64,000 nucleotides of DNA, taken from the NCBI GenBank assembly GCA_900319005.1, contig ONMV01000003.1:62001-126000 (forward strand), written 5' to 3'. Each line of letters starts with the position of its first letter. The first letter of the stretch is position 1. The notes under the pieces were generated by a model. That model saw nothing but the letters and a program-made list of their open reading frames with translations, made no database searches and had not been told where the DNA came from. A program made the translations under genes and the position numbers. Of this stretch, positions 7,059 to 17,530 are shown piece by piece. Source of the DNA: an uncultured Bacteroidales bacterium (lineage in GTDB: Bacteria; Bacteroidota; Bacteroidia; Bacteroidales; Paludibacteraceae).

Positions 7059-10000
7059 TTATTTAACCATTTGACCATCTATAGTATAGACCTTCTCACC
7101 ACGGATGATAAATACTTTATCATTGATGAGCACTTTCTCGATCTTTCCTTGTGCATCAACGACTGCTTCGTCAATACCGGTAGGTGTCTTACGTGCGCTG
7201 ATGCGCAGACCGTAGTTGGCGGTAGTGCCTTTCTCCAGTTGGAGCACATAATCGCTCTCCGAGAGGTTCCAGATAGCTTCGCCTTCGTAGGTCAAATAGA
7301 GCGTAGCGTCGCCGCGTTCCTGCGAAGCAGAGAGGACGTAACCGCCCGTTTGCGGAGCAGAGATATGGAGCGGGTATTCGACGCTCTCACCTTGCAGCGC
7401 AAGGGTGTTCTTACAGAGTTTCGCATCATAGCGGTTGATCCACATCTGTGCGTTCAAAGCGCTGACGCTCATCTTCGCGAGGTCTTTGCCGATGACATAC
7501 GTATCTGCTTTCTCCTCTGCCGTCTGAACAATCATACGGTCGTTCAACTTACCAGCGAGCGAGAGTTCTACCACGAAGCGGTTGTTTGCAGTAGTCTCTT
7601 GCAGTGCACGGCGGTATGGAGCAGGAGCAGCTGCAATATCGGCAGTTACGTTATAATTCGGAGTCTCAACTTGCACAAATACCGGTTGGCCTACAATCAT
7701 GTTGGTAGTAGAGCCGATTATATACGCATCATTGCCATTGTATTTCAATACATCCGTAGCACCTGTGCTCAAATCTGCATGGTACAAAGCGGGGTTGGCA
7801 ATGGCATTCCAGTTGGATTGCGCACCTTCGCCCGTTGTTGTTGTAACAGATACCTCGGTATTCCAAATCGTCGTCTCACCTGCTTTCTTATAGAACTGAA
7901 CGGCTGTTTGCGCGGAGCGGAACCAGATCATATAGAGTTTACCCGGCTGCATGTCGTGACCATTTTGATGCAAGAAGTGCCAGTAGTCATTTCTGCCGCC
8001 TTCACGATTTGCCGACGCATAGACTTCGGCGTCAAACTCAAGGACATAGAGGCTGTTTGCAGCGAACGCATTACCGTTCTTATCACGAATGCCGCTGAGT
8101 GCTACCGTCCAAGGCACAGCTACGGCGTACCATGTCTGTGCAGCAAAGTTCTTTTCCAAACGGAAGATGGCTTCACCGGTTAAAGTCAAGTTATCTGCGC
8201 CCTTCAATTCAGAAGAGTTGATACCATTAGAGGTAATAACAAGATCATTCTTCTTAACATCGGCACTTGCAAGATCTGTGCTGCCGCCTGCACCCAAGAT
8301 AAGATCCGTAGGCAGGACAGGGGTCTTGCTGAAATGTGCATAGAAGGCTGCATCACCGCTTACCGTAGCCGGCAGAGAAACCACTGCACCGCCTTGAGTT
8401 GCAGACCATCCGTCAAAGGTATAACTATAGTCAGCATCTGCATTCTTGGTCGGAGTAGCGCTATTATACTCGATAGTTGCGCCATACGGTTGCTCATAAT
8501 CCACTTCGATATCCGCAGTACCAGCTTCGTTCTTCCAAGAGATGGTGTATTTGCGCGGTGTCTCGTTGAAATATGCGTAATAGGTTGCAGGGACTGTAGC
8601 CTTCGGCGTCATACCGTTCTTGTAGATATTAAGGGTATCACCTTCATTATCTTTTGTATACCATCCGTAGAACGTATAGGTCGTGGATTCGGAAGCCTCT
8701 CTGGTCGGAGTAGCGCCGACATAAGTAGTAGCCGCATTTACCTTGTGCTCACTTGTTCCCAGATCACCACCATTCCAATTCTTCCATGTGATTGTTACTT
8801 TATCATCACCTTTATAACGGAAGTCAGCTACGATGGTAATATCCTCTGTGAGAGTGAAGGCAGCATGCGTAGTTGTCATCTTCGCATCTCCCGTCAAATC
8901 ACTCCATCCTTGGAATTCATATTGCTCTTCATCATACGATACAGTAACATTATTCACGGTCGTATTGTAATCAAATGTACCTGCGCCTGTGAACGTACAT
9001 GCGCCTGAAGGATTGGCTTTCAGGGTAACGGTGTAGCGGTTGGTTACAGGAGTGAAGGCTGCCTTATAAGTAGCAGCACCTCTTACGGTCTCGATCTGCG
9101 GAGTCCAAGCGAAGGTGTACGTTTCGGCAGCTGTAGCAGGTTTAGTCGGCGTAGCGGAACAGACAGGAGTCTCGCCATAAGCGTATTCATGACGCTCGAT
9201 CTCGCTGTTATCTTCGTCGAGGAAAATAACCGTATAAGTTACAGCTTCCTCGCGATAGACAGCCGTATAAGACTTCGCGCTGGTAGCCGAAACTTCTTCC
9301 AGAGCCGGTGCCCAATGATCGAATACATAGGTGAACTCACCTGAAGCCGATGCAGGTTTGCCGGCAGGATCAGCCGGAGGTGTCGGAAGCGCACCTACAG
9401 CCACCATATATGGAGTCTCGTCTGTTGGTTTGAGTTTGGTAGTACCATTATAGTCAAAGAAAGTAATAGCATACTCCGTAGGCGGATTCTCATGCCATAT
9501 AGCGCGATAGGTAGCATCGCCTGTAACGGCGGCAATAGCCGGGCTCCACTCCAGGGTATGACCTACCTTCGTCGGCACGTTCTCGCATACAGGCACCTCA
9601 TTATGCGTAAGGAACTGACGCTCGATCTCTACACCACCTTCGTTTTGGAAGATGATAGTGTACATACGAGGCTTCTGAGTATAAGTTGCCGTATAAGTCA
9701 CATCGCTTGTAACGGGGCCGAGAGCAGGTGTCCAACCTGCGAAGTCGTAAGTGTAGTCTATCGTTGCCTCACGCGTCGGGTTTGGTCCGAGGAACTCAGC
9801 CATCGTACCATAGGTAACACTGTAACTATCCTCCAGTACCTCCGTTGCACCGATAGTTTGGATGATATCTCCATTCCAGTTCTTCCAAGTGATAGTATAG
9901 CGTTTTTCAATCCACGCATATTCATCCTCATCCCAATAATAATAGGTATCATTATTCGGGTGGATACAATGGTAGAGGTTATCCTTTTTCTCTACTTCCC

Positions 10001-13000
10001 ACCATTGGCAAGCATCCGGCATCAAGATAAAGAGTCGTCCTGCGCCATCCGCATCGGAATAGGTATGGTCGGCATTGCCCTCTATTACTTTATATTCATC
10101 CTCGGTATCTTTGTTATATGTAACTTTAGTCGCTACAACAGCCACGTACTCTTGCGGCTTTGCGTAGTAGATATCAACTCCTCCTCGATTCTCTTTCATG
10201 AAACAGCCATCCTGAATCATCGTGGACCATTTGTCATTTTGGTAACAGTATGCCAAGTCGGCTATCGCTTCGTCCGTATTGACATATTGAGGATCGGCTA
10301 TTCCATTCTTCAGACGAGCGGGATAGAACGTAAGGCTCTCGTATGTTTTAACTCCTTTCACATTATAAACAGTCCGCGTACCGGCATTGACAGCATCATC
10401 ATTGAAAATGAACGTACCAGCGTCTTCATTAGAGGAGAAGATATTTGCGCCACTTGCTGAAGTATAAACAAATCCTGTAGCAGTAGCGAAAGTACCGTGC
10501 ACATTGATGGCAGCATCAGCCGGCTTGGTTTGTTCTGCACGCTTGTTTGGACGACCCTTCCATGAGGGCGAGTAACGCACCACCTTGGTGTAAGCTGTGC
10601 TACTTTGCATATTCAAACCATCATATTCGTTGCAATAAGCATATTTCCCCCATTGATCAGCATCATACACATATACAGCACCGGTATATGACACTGGGGC
10701 ATCTCCCACCTTGCCACCTTCAACCCATGCGTCGTATGCTTCTTTTTCTTCCTCTTCCATTGCCACAGTAACCGTAGCCTCTTTATCTACCTCAACTTCC
10801 GCTCCAGGCAGCAGACAAGTATTCTGCTGGAAGTCCATTGTGCCGGAAAGGAGGTGGATCTTAAAGTTACAAGTAAGCGGCAAGTCAAACTTTGCAGAAT
10901 TCAAACGAATAGGCACTGTACCATATGTAAGCAAATTGATATCACCCATATCCAACAGCATCGAGCCGATGTGTGCGGCGCTATTGATATCATATACCTG
11001 TATATCATTCTCCACGTCATACCACTTGCGCACCCATGTATTCTCTGCATCGGCGTTCTCATCCATCAGGAAAATTGCCACATCGCGGTCTGTATTTGAT
11101 CTGCTTACACCTACGATTCCGATATCAGTAGCCGCCATGGATACACTCATGCCCATAAGACCTTCTGAAACTGCAGCAGAGGTGGAAAGTAACGAACCCG
11201 GGTGATATTTCACCGGAGATTCTACATTCTGAATAAAATACTGCGTAACCGGGAAAATTTTATACCCACTATCATCGCTTTTCACCTGATTCCAAAGAGC
11301 CTCCGAGACTTCATCTTGTTTTACCATACCGGTAATACGGACAGAGGTCATTGCGCCCTTCCAATCTCCCATCTGGAACATCTCACGCACCTTAGCGCCA
11401 CGACGGGCATCGGTCTCTCCTTTTCCTGTCATAAAGCCCCACGCACGTAATTCAGAACCATCCTGCAAGGTCATATGGCTTCCATCTTCCATCACCAGAC
11501 GACCATAAGAACCAACCGGTTGGCTGGTATAAGCTTCGTTGCTGGCGTATTGCGAACAGGTCAATTCAATATCTCCAAACACATCCATGTTCACACCCTT
11601 GGCAAAGGTCAGACGGCGGAACTCGCTCGGCTGGATAGAAACATACGGGGTTTCTGTTCTCTGATCGTTAAACACAATACGCGGTGCTGTCAGGTTTATC
11701 TCTTTCTCTTGAGTATCACTCATCGGGACTACGATAGTTGCATTAGCCGGCAAAGTATAGTAACCGGCGGGCAACGTATAGTTATTGGTCATGAAGATGA
11801 CGATATTCTCTACACTCGGATTATTGTTCGCGTAAGCAATAGCATCTTCCAATTTAGTATAGGAAGTGGTACCAATACGGCAAACACCTACGCCGTTAGC
11901 CAAAGCAGATTCGCTTGTTCCCAAGAAATAGCGATAACCCTCGTTATATTCTACACCGGCACTTACCAGCATACCTGTCTTTCCAGCACTCAAGCCAACG
12001 GTATCTCCTACATTTTTGAAGAAACCGGCTGTGAAATTGATGCTACCATACAGCGGTTTACCGAACTTACCGCTCACCACATTCAAAGTTCCGCCTGTTT
12101 GCTGTGCGGAATAAGAACCATCACTTGTAATCGCAGCTAATTTTTGAGTAGTAACAGTTCCTCCCGACACAAGCAAACCACATGATGCACCATTCAGCGT
12201 ACCTTTCTTGACATCTGCTGTACCTCCGGCAACTTCTACTGCGTTTGTTCCATTAAATGTACCGCCTTCTATAATCAGCGTACCATAAGAAGTCAATCCG
12301 CCATTTATGATTCCCTCTGTTGTAATAAGAGTACCATTATTCGTTGCATCATCGGATATTGTAGCACCATTCTGCTCAACGGTACCATTAGAACCAATAA
12401 TCAGAGAGCCAAATGTACCACCCTCTAAAGTGGTTGTTCCTCCATTCACGGTGAGCGAAGTAGCTGAACCACCAAACTTACTATATGCGACAGTCACATT
12501 ACCGCTTGAAACGGTGATTGCCTGCGCGACATTACCATTCAAATCCAAGGTGAAATTCTTCCCCGAGAAATTGAGGTCAATATTAACCGGCTTGTTCAGC
12601 TTTAGAATAGGATTGGCATAAGCGCTAATATCCATTGCAAGGATTTCTGCCAAAGCTCCACTAACAGGACTCTCATCGTCTTTACCATCCATCCAGAAAG
12701 CCTCTGGGCGAGCAGGATCCAACGCCCCTACCGATAGATTCACATTCAGAACAGAAGGATTATCGCCCGCCATAGAGATAGTCATTGTTGTATTTTTCGC
12801 TCCTGCTCCTGTGTTCTTATAGGTATAAGTAACTGGAATAACAATTCTCGTCTTTTGCGCCGAAACTTGTTCTCTGGACGCCAAAGCCGCAGCTAAATCG
12901 TAAGACCATTCGTCGCTTCCGTTATTGGTAAAGGTAAAATCAGCAAAATCCGCCTCGTCCAACGAAGCAGTATCTCCGTTTACTTCGACAGTAACTGTTA

Positions 13001-13868
13001 GATGGGCTTGCTCGTTCTCCACCGCTTCCAAACCAGCACTGGTAGCCACCGAATTTCCCAAGAGATACTTGTTAAACACCGCATAGATGTTATTATATCT
13101 ATTCTTTTTTACAGACTGTGCCGCAGCTAACGCACCAGCCATTTTAACAGCATACTGTGGATCAGAGTTGTCGCCCGGAAACAACGCACTATTCTCAGCA
13201 GACGGCAGCACCTTAAAACAAGGAGTTCGAAGTGGAATCGATTTTTCCTCATCTATCACATTCACCCAAGCATCCTCTTCTGCTGACCATTCTTCTTTAT
13301 ATACCAATTCGCCCATCGGGTCTGCAGGGCTCATGGAACTTGTCATGCGGGTAACATACTGGTTTTCATCTCCGACAATCTGCCACTCCGCAAGATACGA
13401 ACCATCTGCAGGCTCCGCCTCTGCATGGAAATACACAAAGGATGTCATATAAATCTGCGAACCGGTTCCCATCTCAACAGGTGTTTCCATTCCTTCCATG
13501 GCAACCATCGTTCCACCAAGAACTTGTGCGGTTGGTGCAGGACCAGAGTATGTTTCTGCACCTTCTATTTCATTCCAATCCTCAACGCTACCCATATACA
13601 TGAGTCCCTGCATAGCTTGAGAGGAATTATTCCAATCGATGTCAGAGTTAGCAGCCCAATTTAATTGCTTTGCAAGATTAACTTCCATCGGTCTGCCAGT
13701 AATATCTAACCATGTCAATTTAACATTACCGGAACCCGTTGATGATGGATCCTTTTGTGCTTTAAGCGAAGCATAATAAATTGTTCCATCATCTTCTGCC
13801 CACGCTGCGTTCACGCTCATCCCGAGCACTAACAGCAGCATTACAATTCTTTCAACTAATTTTTTCAT
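7059..13868 (-). CDS. Giant secreted protein with beta-helix and InlB-B-like repeats
   Basis: The 2269-aa protein begins with a signal peptide (MKKLVERIVMLLLVLGMSVNAAWA). Residues about 450-620 are Gly/Thr-rich short repeats with GGTF-G and GGT steps, as in right-handed beta-helices. Residues about 1320-1850 contain seven repeats of 55-80 residues with Y-(F/W)-(D/G)-W- -- TY-A-(F/Y) cores (for example TYTFYGWYTKD, YSYTFDGWSAT), of the InlB-B/flg_new type. The C-terminus ends TGIDEAVVDAQGKIEKVL ... IIRGEKVYTIDGQMVK, nearly the same tail as the secreted protein at 54832. That tail resembles a shortened sorting domain of Bacteroidales surface proteins, so cell-surface attachment or type IX-like export is inferred. 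It is probably an adhesin or matrix protein. A promoter lies at 14012-14043 and a micropeptide gene follows. Confidence 0.85.
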   Translation of the reverse strand: MKKLVERIVMLLLVLGMSVNAAWAEDDGTIYYASLKAQKDPSSTGSGNVKLTWLDITGRPMEVNLAKQLNWAANSDIDWNNSSQAMQGLMYMGSVEDWNEIEGAETYSGPAPTAQVLGGTMVAMEGMETPVEMGTGSQIYMTSFVYFHAEAEPADGSYLAEWQIVGDENQYVTRMTSSMSPADPMGELVYKEEWSAEEDAWVNVIDEEKSIPLRTPCFKVLPSAENSALFPGDNSDPQYAVKMAGALAAAQSVKKNRYNNIYAVFNKYLLGNSVATSAGLEAVENEQAHLTVTVEVNGDTASLDEADFADFTFTNNGSDEWSYDLAAALASREQVSAQKTRIVIPVTYTYKNTGAGAKNTTMTISMAGDNPSVLNVNLSVGALDPARPEAFWMDGKDDESPVSGALAEILAMDISAYANPILKLNKPVNIDLNFSGKNFTLDLNGNVAQAITVSSGNVTVAYSKFGGSATSLTVNGGTTTLEGGTFGSLIIGSNGTVEQNGATISDDATNNGTLITTEGIINGGLTSYGTLIIEGGTFNGTNAVEVAGGTADVKKGTLNGASCGLLVSGGTVTTQKLAAITSDGSYSAQQTGGTLNVVSGKFGKPLYGSINFTAGFFKNVGDTVGLSAGKTGMLVSAGVEYNEGYRYFLGTSESALANGVGVCRIGTTSYTKLEDAIAYANNNPSVENIVIFMTNNYTLPAGYYTLPANATIVVPMSDTQEKEINLTAPRIVFNDQRTETPYVSIQPSEFRRLTFAKGVNMDVFGDIELTCSQYASNEAYTSQPVGSYGRLVMEDGSHMTLQDGSELRAWGFMTGKGETDARRGAKVREMFQMGDWKGAMTSVRITGMVKQDEVSEALWNQVKSDDSGYKIFPVTQYFIQNVESPVKYHPGSLLSTSAAVSEGLMGMSVSMAATDIGIVGVSRSNTDRDVAIFLMDENADAENTWVRKWYDVENDIQVYDINSAAHIGSMLLDMGDINLLTYGTVPIRLNSAKFDLPLTCNFKIHLLSGTMDFQQNTCLLPGAEVEVDKEATVTVAMEEEEKEAYDAWVEGGKVGDAPVSYTGAVYVYDADQWGKYAYCNEYDGLNMQSSTAYTKVVRYSPSWKGRPNKRAEQTKPADAAINVHGTFATATGFVYTSASGANIFSSNEDAGTFIFNDDAVNAGTRTVYNVKGVKTYESLTFYPARLKNGIADPQYVNTDEAIADLAYCYQNDKWSTMIQDGCFMKENRGGVDIYYAKPQEYVAVVATKVTYNKDTEDEYKVIEGNADHTYSDADGAGRLFILMPDACQWWEVEKKDNLYHCIHPNNDTYYYWDEDEYAWIEKRYTITWKNWNGDIIQTIGATEVLEDSYSVTYGTMAEFLGPNPTREATIDYTYDFAGWTPALGPVTSDVTYTATYTQKPRMYTIIFQNEGGVEIERQFLTHNEVPVCENVPTKVGHTLEWSPAIAAVTGDATYRAIWHENPPTEYAITFFDYNGTTKLKPTDETPYMVAVGALPTPPADPAGKPASASGEFTYVFDHWAPALEEVSATSAKSYTAVYREEAVTYTVIFLDEDNSEIERHEYAYGETPVCSATPTKPATAAETYTFAWTPQIETVRGAATYKAAFTPVTNRYTVTLKANPSGACTFTGAGTFDYNTTVNNVTVSYDEEQYEFQGWSDLTGDAKMTTTHAAFTLTEDITIVADFRYKGDDKVTITWKNWNGGDLGTSEHKVNAATTYVGATPTREASESTTYTFYGWYTKDNEGDTLNIYKNGMTPKATVPATYYAYFNETPRKYTISWKNEAGTADIEVDYEQPYGATIEYNSATPTKNADADYSYTFDGWSATQGGAVVSLPATVSGDAAFYAHFSKTPVLPTDLILGAGGSTDLASADVKKNDLVITSNGINSSELKGADNLTLTGEAIFRLEKNFAAQTWYAVAVPWTVALSGIRDKNGNAFAANSLYVLEFDAEVYASANREGGRNDYWHFLHQNGHDMQPGKLYMIWFRSAQTAVQFYKKAGETTIWNTEVSVTTTTGEGAQSNWNAIANPALYHADLSTGATDVLKYNGNDAYIIGSTTNMIVGQPVFVQVETPNYNVTADIAAAPAPYRRALQETTANNRFVVELSLAGKLNDRMIVQTAEEKADTYVIGKDLAKMSVSALNAQMWINRYDAKLCKNTLALQGESVEYPLHISAPQTGGYVLSASQERGDATLYLTYEGEAIWNLSESDYVLQLEKGTTANYGLRISARKTPTGIDEAVVDAQGKIEKVLINDKVFIIRGEKVYTIDGQMVK

Positions 13869-14011
13869 CTCTTTTATATCTTTATTTTTAATGTTAGCTA
13901 ATTTATTTTTAGGTCTTATAAGGTCATCAAAATTGAGAATCCTAACTGCTTTTGTGCACCAAAGCGTTGCGGATATATGTGCGCGAGCGCAAACGGCGCG
14001 TAAAAGCGCCG

Positions 14012-14043
14012 CAAAGTTACAACATTTTTTCTAAATACACAAC
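14012..14043 (-). promoter_or_regulatory. Promoter and structured leader of the giant protein gene
   Basis: On the minus strand GTTG (14040-14043), 20 bp, TAACTTTG (14012-14019). The transcript would have a leader of about 135 nt that begins with GC-rich hairpins (GGCGC-TTTTAC-GCGCC then GCGC-TC-GCGC, 13979-14010), unusual in this A/T-rich spacer. Confidence 0.65.
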
Positions 14044-14129
14044 TTTTATAAAATAAAAGAAATGAAAATCTTAAAATCGTAACATCAATTTTACATCTAG
14101 ATTGTAATTTTCGATATTTAAGAACTGAT

Positions 14130-15350
14130 TTAGAATAATTTCAATTGACGATCATTGAAGATGGCATACCCGACTTCGCAGTTGATGCACTCATGATGCT
14201 GGCAGTAGTTCTGATAGAGATGCAGAAGTGCCTGTGTATCAGCAGCATTGCGCACCGCCTGTCCCAACACGCGCCACTGACGGATGATGGTGTTGTTCTC
14301 CGGCGCAATGAGTTCCATCAACGACATCGCCTGCTCCGCTTCCAAAGGGTTATTCCTATGCAGCGCATAAGCGTACTTATACGGAATGACGGTATTAATG
14401 AGCAAGATATCTATACTGCTGCCGCCCATCTTATCCACCGCAAAGAGTTGATGCAAGGAGTTCAAATCATCTGTATCAAGTATCTTACTGAGTAAGTTCT
14501 CCGATTGATAAAGCAACTGCGCAAACTGCCTGATGCGCAGTTCGGGACTATTCTGCGGACGGAGACGGGCATGTTTCCAGATCGTGCTGTCCATCGGCGT
14601 GAGATTGAACTTAATCCGCAGAAAATCATACTCTTTCTGCATCGTCTGTTCATCTATTAATCCGGCTTGCCCCATCAGCAAAGCCGTCAGTTGGAAGAGA
14701 CTATTACGATGTTTCTGGAGGTAAGAAAGGGGCGTATTGATTGCCAGTTGCTCGAAAGGAAGACTATTGGTATGGAAGCCGAAATTACGCGCAAGGGATA
14801 TATACAAGGCATGCTCCCAACTGCCTTTAGTGATCTCCAGAAGTCGCACGATCGAAGCCCGTTTACATTCCAAACGCTTACGCAGTAAGGTCTTGCGCCA
14901 TCCATCGGTCAGCAATGCCGGGTCATGGAGGAGTTGTTCAGCGCATCCGATTCGCGCGACCGCACTATCCATCTGCTGCGCCGCCGCAAAGAGTCCGCTC
15001 AGATAATCCGTGTCTCCGGGATACTGCAACTCGCATTGTGGCACCAATTCGCCACGCGTGTTATAAACAGGCTTATCCGCCGTCCGGACCACATGCAAGA
15101 TCACATTATCATACGCCTTATCCAAATGATGATGATGTTTGATCCAATCGGATGAGGAGACATGGATCTCGATATTCCCTACCCATTCCTTATCGTCTAT
15201 GAGCACTCGCGCATGGCTGTAATCAGGTCCTGCGTCACGATTATGCTCCCCCACGGAGAGGATCTCCACCTTCCGTCCATCGGTTGTCTGCTGCGCCATA
15301 CCTGCCCATAGACAATGCTCCCATATGTAATGCAATACTATCTCCGGCAT
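14130..15350 (-). CDS. DUF2851 family protein
   Basis: The 406-aa protein matches the DUF2851 family of Bacteroidota over its length: 'YIWEHCLW' at the start, 'RDAGPDYSHARVLIDDKEWVGNIEIHV' near residues 37-64, 'LDKAYDNVILHVV', and the C-terminal 'C...C' pair (HHECINCEVGYAIF). There is no signal peptide, so it is cytoplasmic. The function is unknown; the N-terminal half with DAGPD and NIEIHV has been compared to nuclease-like folds, which I treat as inference only. The ATG overlaps the end of the upstream nuclease gene by 13 bp, so the two are translationally coupled. Confidence 0.85.
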   Translation of the reverse strand: MPEIVLHYIWEHCLWAGMAQQTTDGRKVEILSVGEHNRDAGPDYSHARVLIDDKEWVGNIEIHVSSSDWIKHHHHLDKAYDNVILHVVRTADKPVYNTRGELVPQCELQYPGDTDYLSGLFAAAQQMDSAVARIGCAEQLLHDPALLTDGWRKTLLRKRLECKRASIVRLLEITKGSWEHALYISLARNFGFHTNSLPFEQLAINTPLSYLQKHRNSLFQLTALLMGQAGLIDEQTMQKEYDFLRIKFNLTPMDSTIWKHARLRPQNSPELRIRQFAQLLYQSENLLSKILDTDDLNSLHQLFAVDKMGGSSIDILLINTVIPYKYAYALHRNNPLEAEQAMSLMELIAPENNTIIRQWRVLGQAVRNAADTQALLHLYQNYCQHHECINCEVGYAIFNDRQLKLF

Positions 15351-16291
15351 TCCAATAGAATCGGCAAATGGTCCGAGAAACCATCCTGATACCGATACCC
15401 GTTAAATGTTCGCTTGGGTTTGAGACCCATAAATTTATCATCCTGCTCCATAATCCATTCCGCATCAAAGATGCGCACATCGCTGATACTATCCATCGCA
15501 GGGGAGGTATAGAACTGGTCCAGACAGGTCCATTGCCCATGCCATTTATGGGTTCCTTTCTCCCCATTCATCCTGTTAGTCAGACCCACCAGATCATCCT
15601 TGGGCGCGCTGTTCATATCTCCCATCACTACTATCTTTGCCTCGGGCTGAAGGGCAAAGACAGAATCCACCGCCAGCTGCAGGGTCTTTTTCGCTATTTG
15701 CCGCTTCCATTCCGTCTCAGCGGCACCTCCACGCTGACTGGGCAGATGGCAGACAAAAAAATGGACAGTATCGCGTTTATCCACCCGCGCAGAGACATAG
15801 AGTATATCGCGCGTTGTCTCATATCTGCCAAGATTGGCAGATTGCAGAGCCACGCTGATAGCCCGCGTCCGGATGGTATCTATCCGCGCTTTCTTATAGA
15901 TGAGCGCTACATCTATACCTCGTCTATCGGGGCTCTCATAATGCACAAAAGCATACTCATTGCGCCGCAGCGTATAGCACAAGCGCTTGAGACATGCAGC
16001 GTTCTCCACCTCCTGCAATCCGACCACATCTACCCCATCCCACTCGCCCATAACGGTCAGCACACGGGCTATATTCTCCGTCTTGCGTTTATATCGCGTG
16101 AAAGTCCAATGCCGCTCGCCGGAAGGCGTCCACTCCTCATCCTCTGTCGGCACTCCCGCCACACTGTCATGCGCCGGATGAAAGAGGTTCTCCACATTAT
16201 AATTGACCACCCGCAATGGTTCGGCGTACAGCTCAGATAGTCCCCAGCAGACTAACGAGACACACACGAGAGAGAAGCGGAACGGGAGCAT
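15338..16291 (-). CDS. Secreted endonuclease/exonuclease/phosphatase family protein
   Basis: The 317-aa product has a signal peptide (LPFRFSLVCVSLVCWGLSELYA) followed by one EEP domain with all the family landmarks: NYNVENLF, the metal-binding Glu of LQEVEN, GDMNSAP and the terminal SDHLPI histidine. It should hydrolyse phosphodiester or phosphomonoester bonds outside the cytoplasm; DNA, nucleotides or sugar phosphates are all possible substrates. ATG at 16289-16291 is preferred over the GTG just before it. It sits 18 bp after sufS and overlaps DUF2851 by 13 bp, inside the long minus-strand run. Confidence 0.88.
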   Translation of the reverse strand: MLPFRFSLVCVSLVCWGLSELYAEPLRVVNYNVENLFHPAHDSVAGVPTEDEEWTPSGERHWTFTRYKRKTENIARVLTVMGEWDGVDVVGLQEVENAACLKRLCYTLRRNEYAFVHYESPDRRGIDVALIYKKARIDTIRTRAISVALQSANLGRYETTRDILYVSARVDKRDTVHFFVCHLPSQRGGAAETEWKRQIAKKTLQLAVDSVFALQPEAKIVVMGDMNSAPKDDLVGLTNRMNGEKGTHKWHGQWTCLDQFYTSPAMDSISDVRIFDAEWIMEQDDKFMGLKPKRTFNGYRYQDGFSDHLPILLECRR

Positions 16292-16309
16292 CACGGAGGC
16301 AATTCGAGG

Positions 16310-17530
16310 TTAAGACAGCATCATCTGCGCTTTTTTGAGCGCCGCTATGAAAGCATCCACATCGGTTTTATCGTTATATAATCCGAACGACACCCTCACC
16401 GTTCCGGGTACGCCCAGATGGTCTATCAGCGGCTCGGCACAATGATGTCCGGTACGCACCGCTACTCCTTGCTGATCCAGCAGCGTGCCTATATCGAAGG
16501 GATGAATTAAAGTCGATAGTTGACCATTATATACATTGAAGCTGATGACCCCGGCTTTGGGCTGGTTGGCGGCATAGATATGCACGTCTGGGATAGCGGA
16601 TAGCTGTGCTTCGCAGTACTGCGTCAGTTCGCGCTCATGGGATTCGAGTGCCTTCCAACCGATGGATTGCATGTATTCAACAGCTTTATGGAGCGCGTAA
16701 GATCCCACGAAATTAGGGGTACCGGCTTCGAACTTATAAGGCAGTTCATTATAGGTTGTCCCCTCCCATCGCACATGCTCAATCATCTCTCCTCCACCTT
16801 CGTGCGGCGGCAGTTTCTCCAACCATTCGCGCTTGCCATACAGCACGCCGATACCTGTGGGACCATACATCTTATGTCCGGAGAACGCGAGAAAATCGCA
16901 GTCGAGCGCTTGCACATCCACTTGCATATGCGGCACACTTTGTGCGCCATCAATACATACGGGGATATGCTTCTCATGCGCCAGACAGATGATCTCTTCT
17001 ACGGGCTGAATAATACCCAACACATTGCTCACATGCGCCACGCTAACGAGCTTCGTTCTCTCGTTCAGCATACCCTTAAACGCCTCTAAATCAAGCGTAA
17101 GGTCCTCCCGTAAAGGAATATGCCGCAGCACGGTTTTTTTGCGCGCACAGAGCATCTGCCATGGTACGATATTCGAGTGATGCTCCAGCCCGCTGACGAT
17201 GATCTCATCGCCTTCTCCAACAAAAGCTTCTCCATAGGAAAATGCGAGTGCGTTGAGGCTGTCCGTCGTGCCCTTGGTAAACACAATCTCATCGCTGCTA
17301 CGGGCATTGATGAACGCCGCTACCGCTTTGCGCGCCTCCTCATGGTGAGCCGTTGCCACCTGACTCAAATGATGCACCCCACGATGGATATTACTGTTCC
17401 ACGTGCTATACGCCTCAATAATTGCCTCCACCACCTGACGCGGTTTCTGGCTTGTAGCAGCATTATCCAGATACACCAACGGACGGCCGTGTACCTGCTC
17501 TTTCAATATCGCAAAATCAGATCTGTTCAT
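16310..17530 (-). CDS. sufS: Cysteine desulfurase, SufS type
   Basis: This 406-aa aminotransferase class V protein removes sulfur from cysteine for Fe-S cluster assembly. The PLP lysine is in SGHKMYGPTG (near residue 225) and the persulfide cysteine in RTGHHCAEPL (near residue 360), the arrangement of group II desulfurases; the His-rich GLEHHSNIVPW is also typical. Length is normal for the family. The start codon overlaps the gldB stop in an ATGA. No sufBCDE genes are next to it, which is common in Bacteroidota where the suf genes may be elsewhere; a role as a selenocysteine lyase cannot be excluded. Confidence 0.9.
   Translation of the reverse strand: MNRSDFAILKEQVHGRPLVYLDNAATSQKPRQVVEAIIEAYSTWNSNIHRGVHHLSQVATAHHEEARKAVAAFINARSSDEIVFTKGTTDSLNALAFSYGEAFVGEGDEIIVSGLEHHSNIVPWQMLCARKKTVLRHIPLREDLTLDLEAFKGMLNERTKLVSVAHVSNVLGIIQPVEEIICLAHEKHIPVCIDGAQSVPHMQVDVQALDCDFLAFSGHKMYGPTGIGVLYGKREWLEKLPPHEGGGEMIEHVRWEGTTYNELPYKFEAGTPNFVGSYALHKAVEYMQSIGWKALESHERELTQYCEAQLSAIPDVHIYAANQPKAGVISFNVYNGQLSTLIHPFDIGTLLDQQGVAVRTGHHCAEPLIDHLGVPGTVRVSFGLYNDKTDVDAFIAALKKAQMMLS

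Noticed and set aside
7071..8183. 370-codon plus-strand frame opposite the giant protein
   Set aside because: Shadow of codon bias in the 2269-aa gene, which has a signal peptide, repeats and a recognisable tail; the plus frame shows none.
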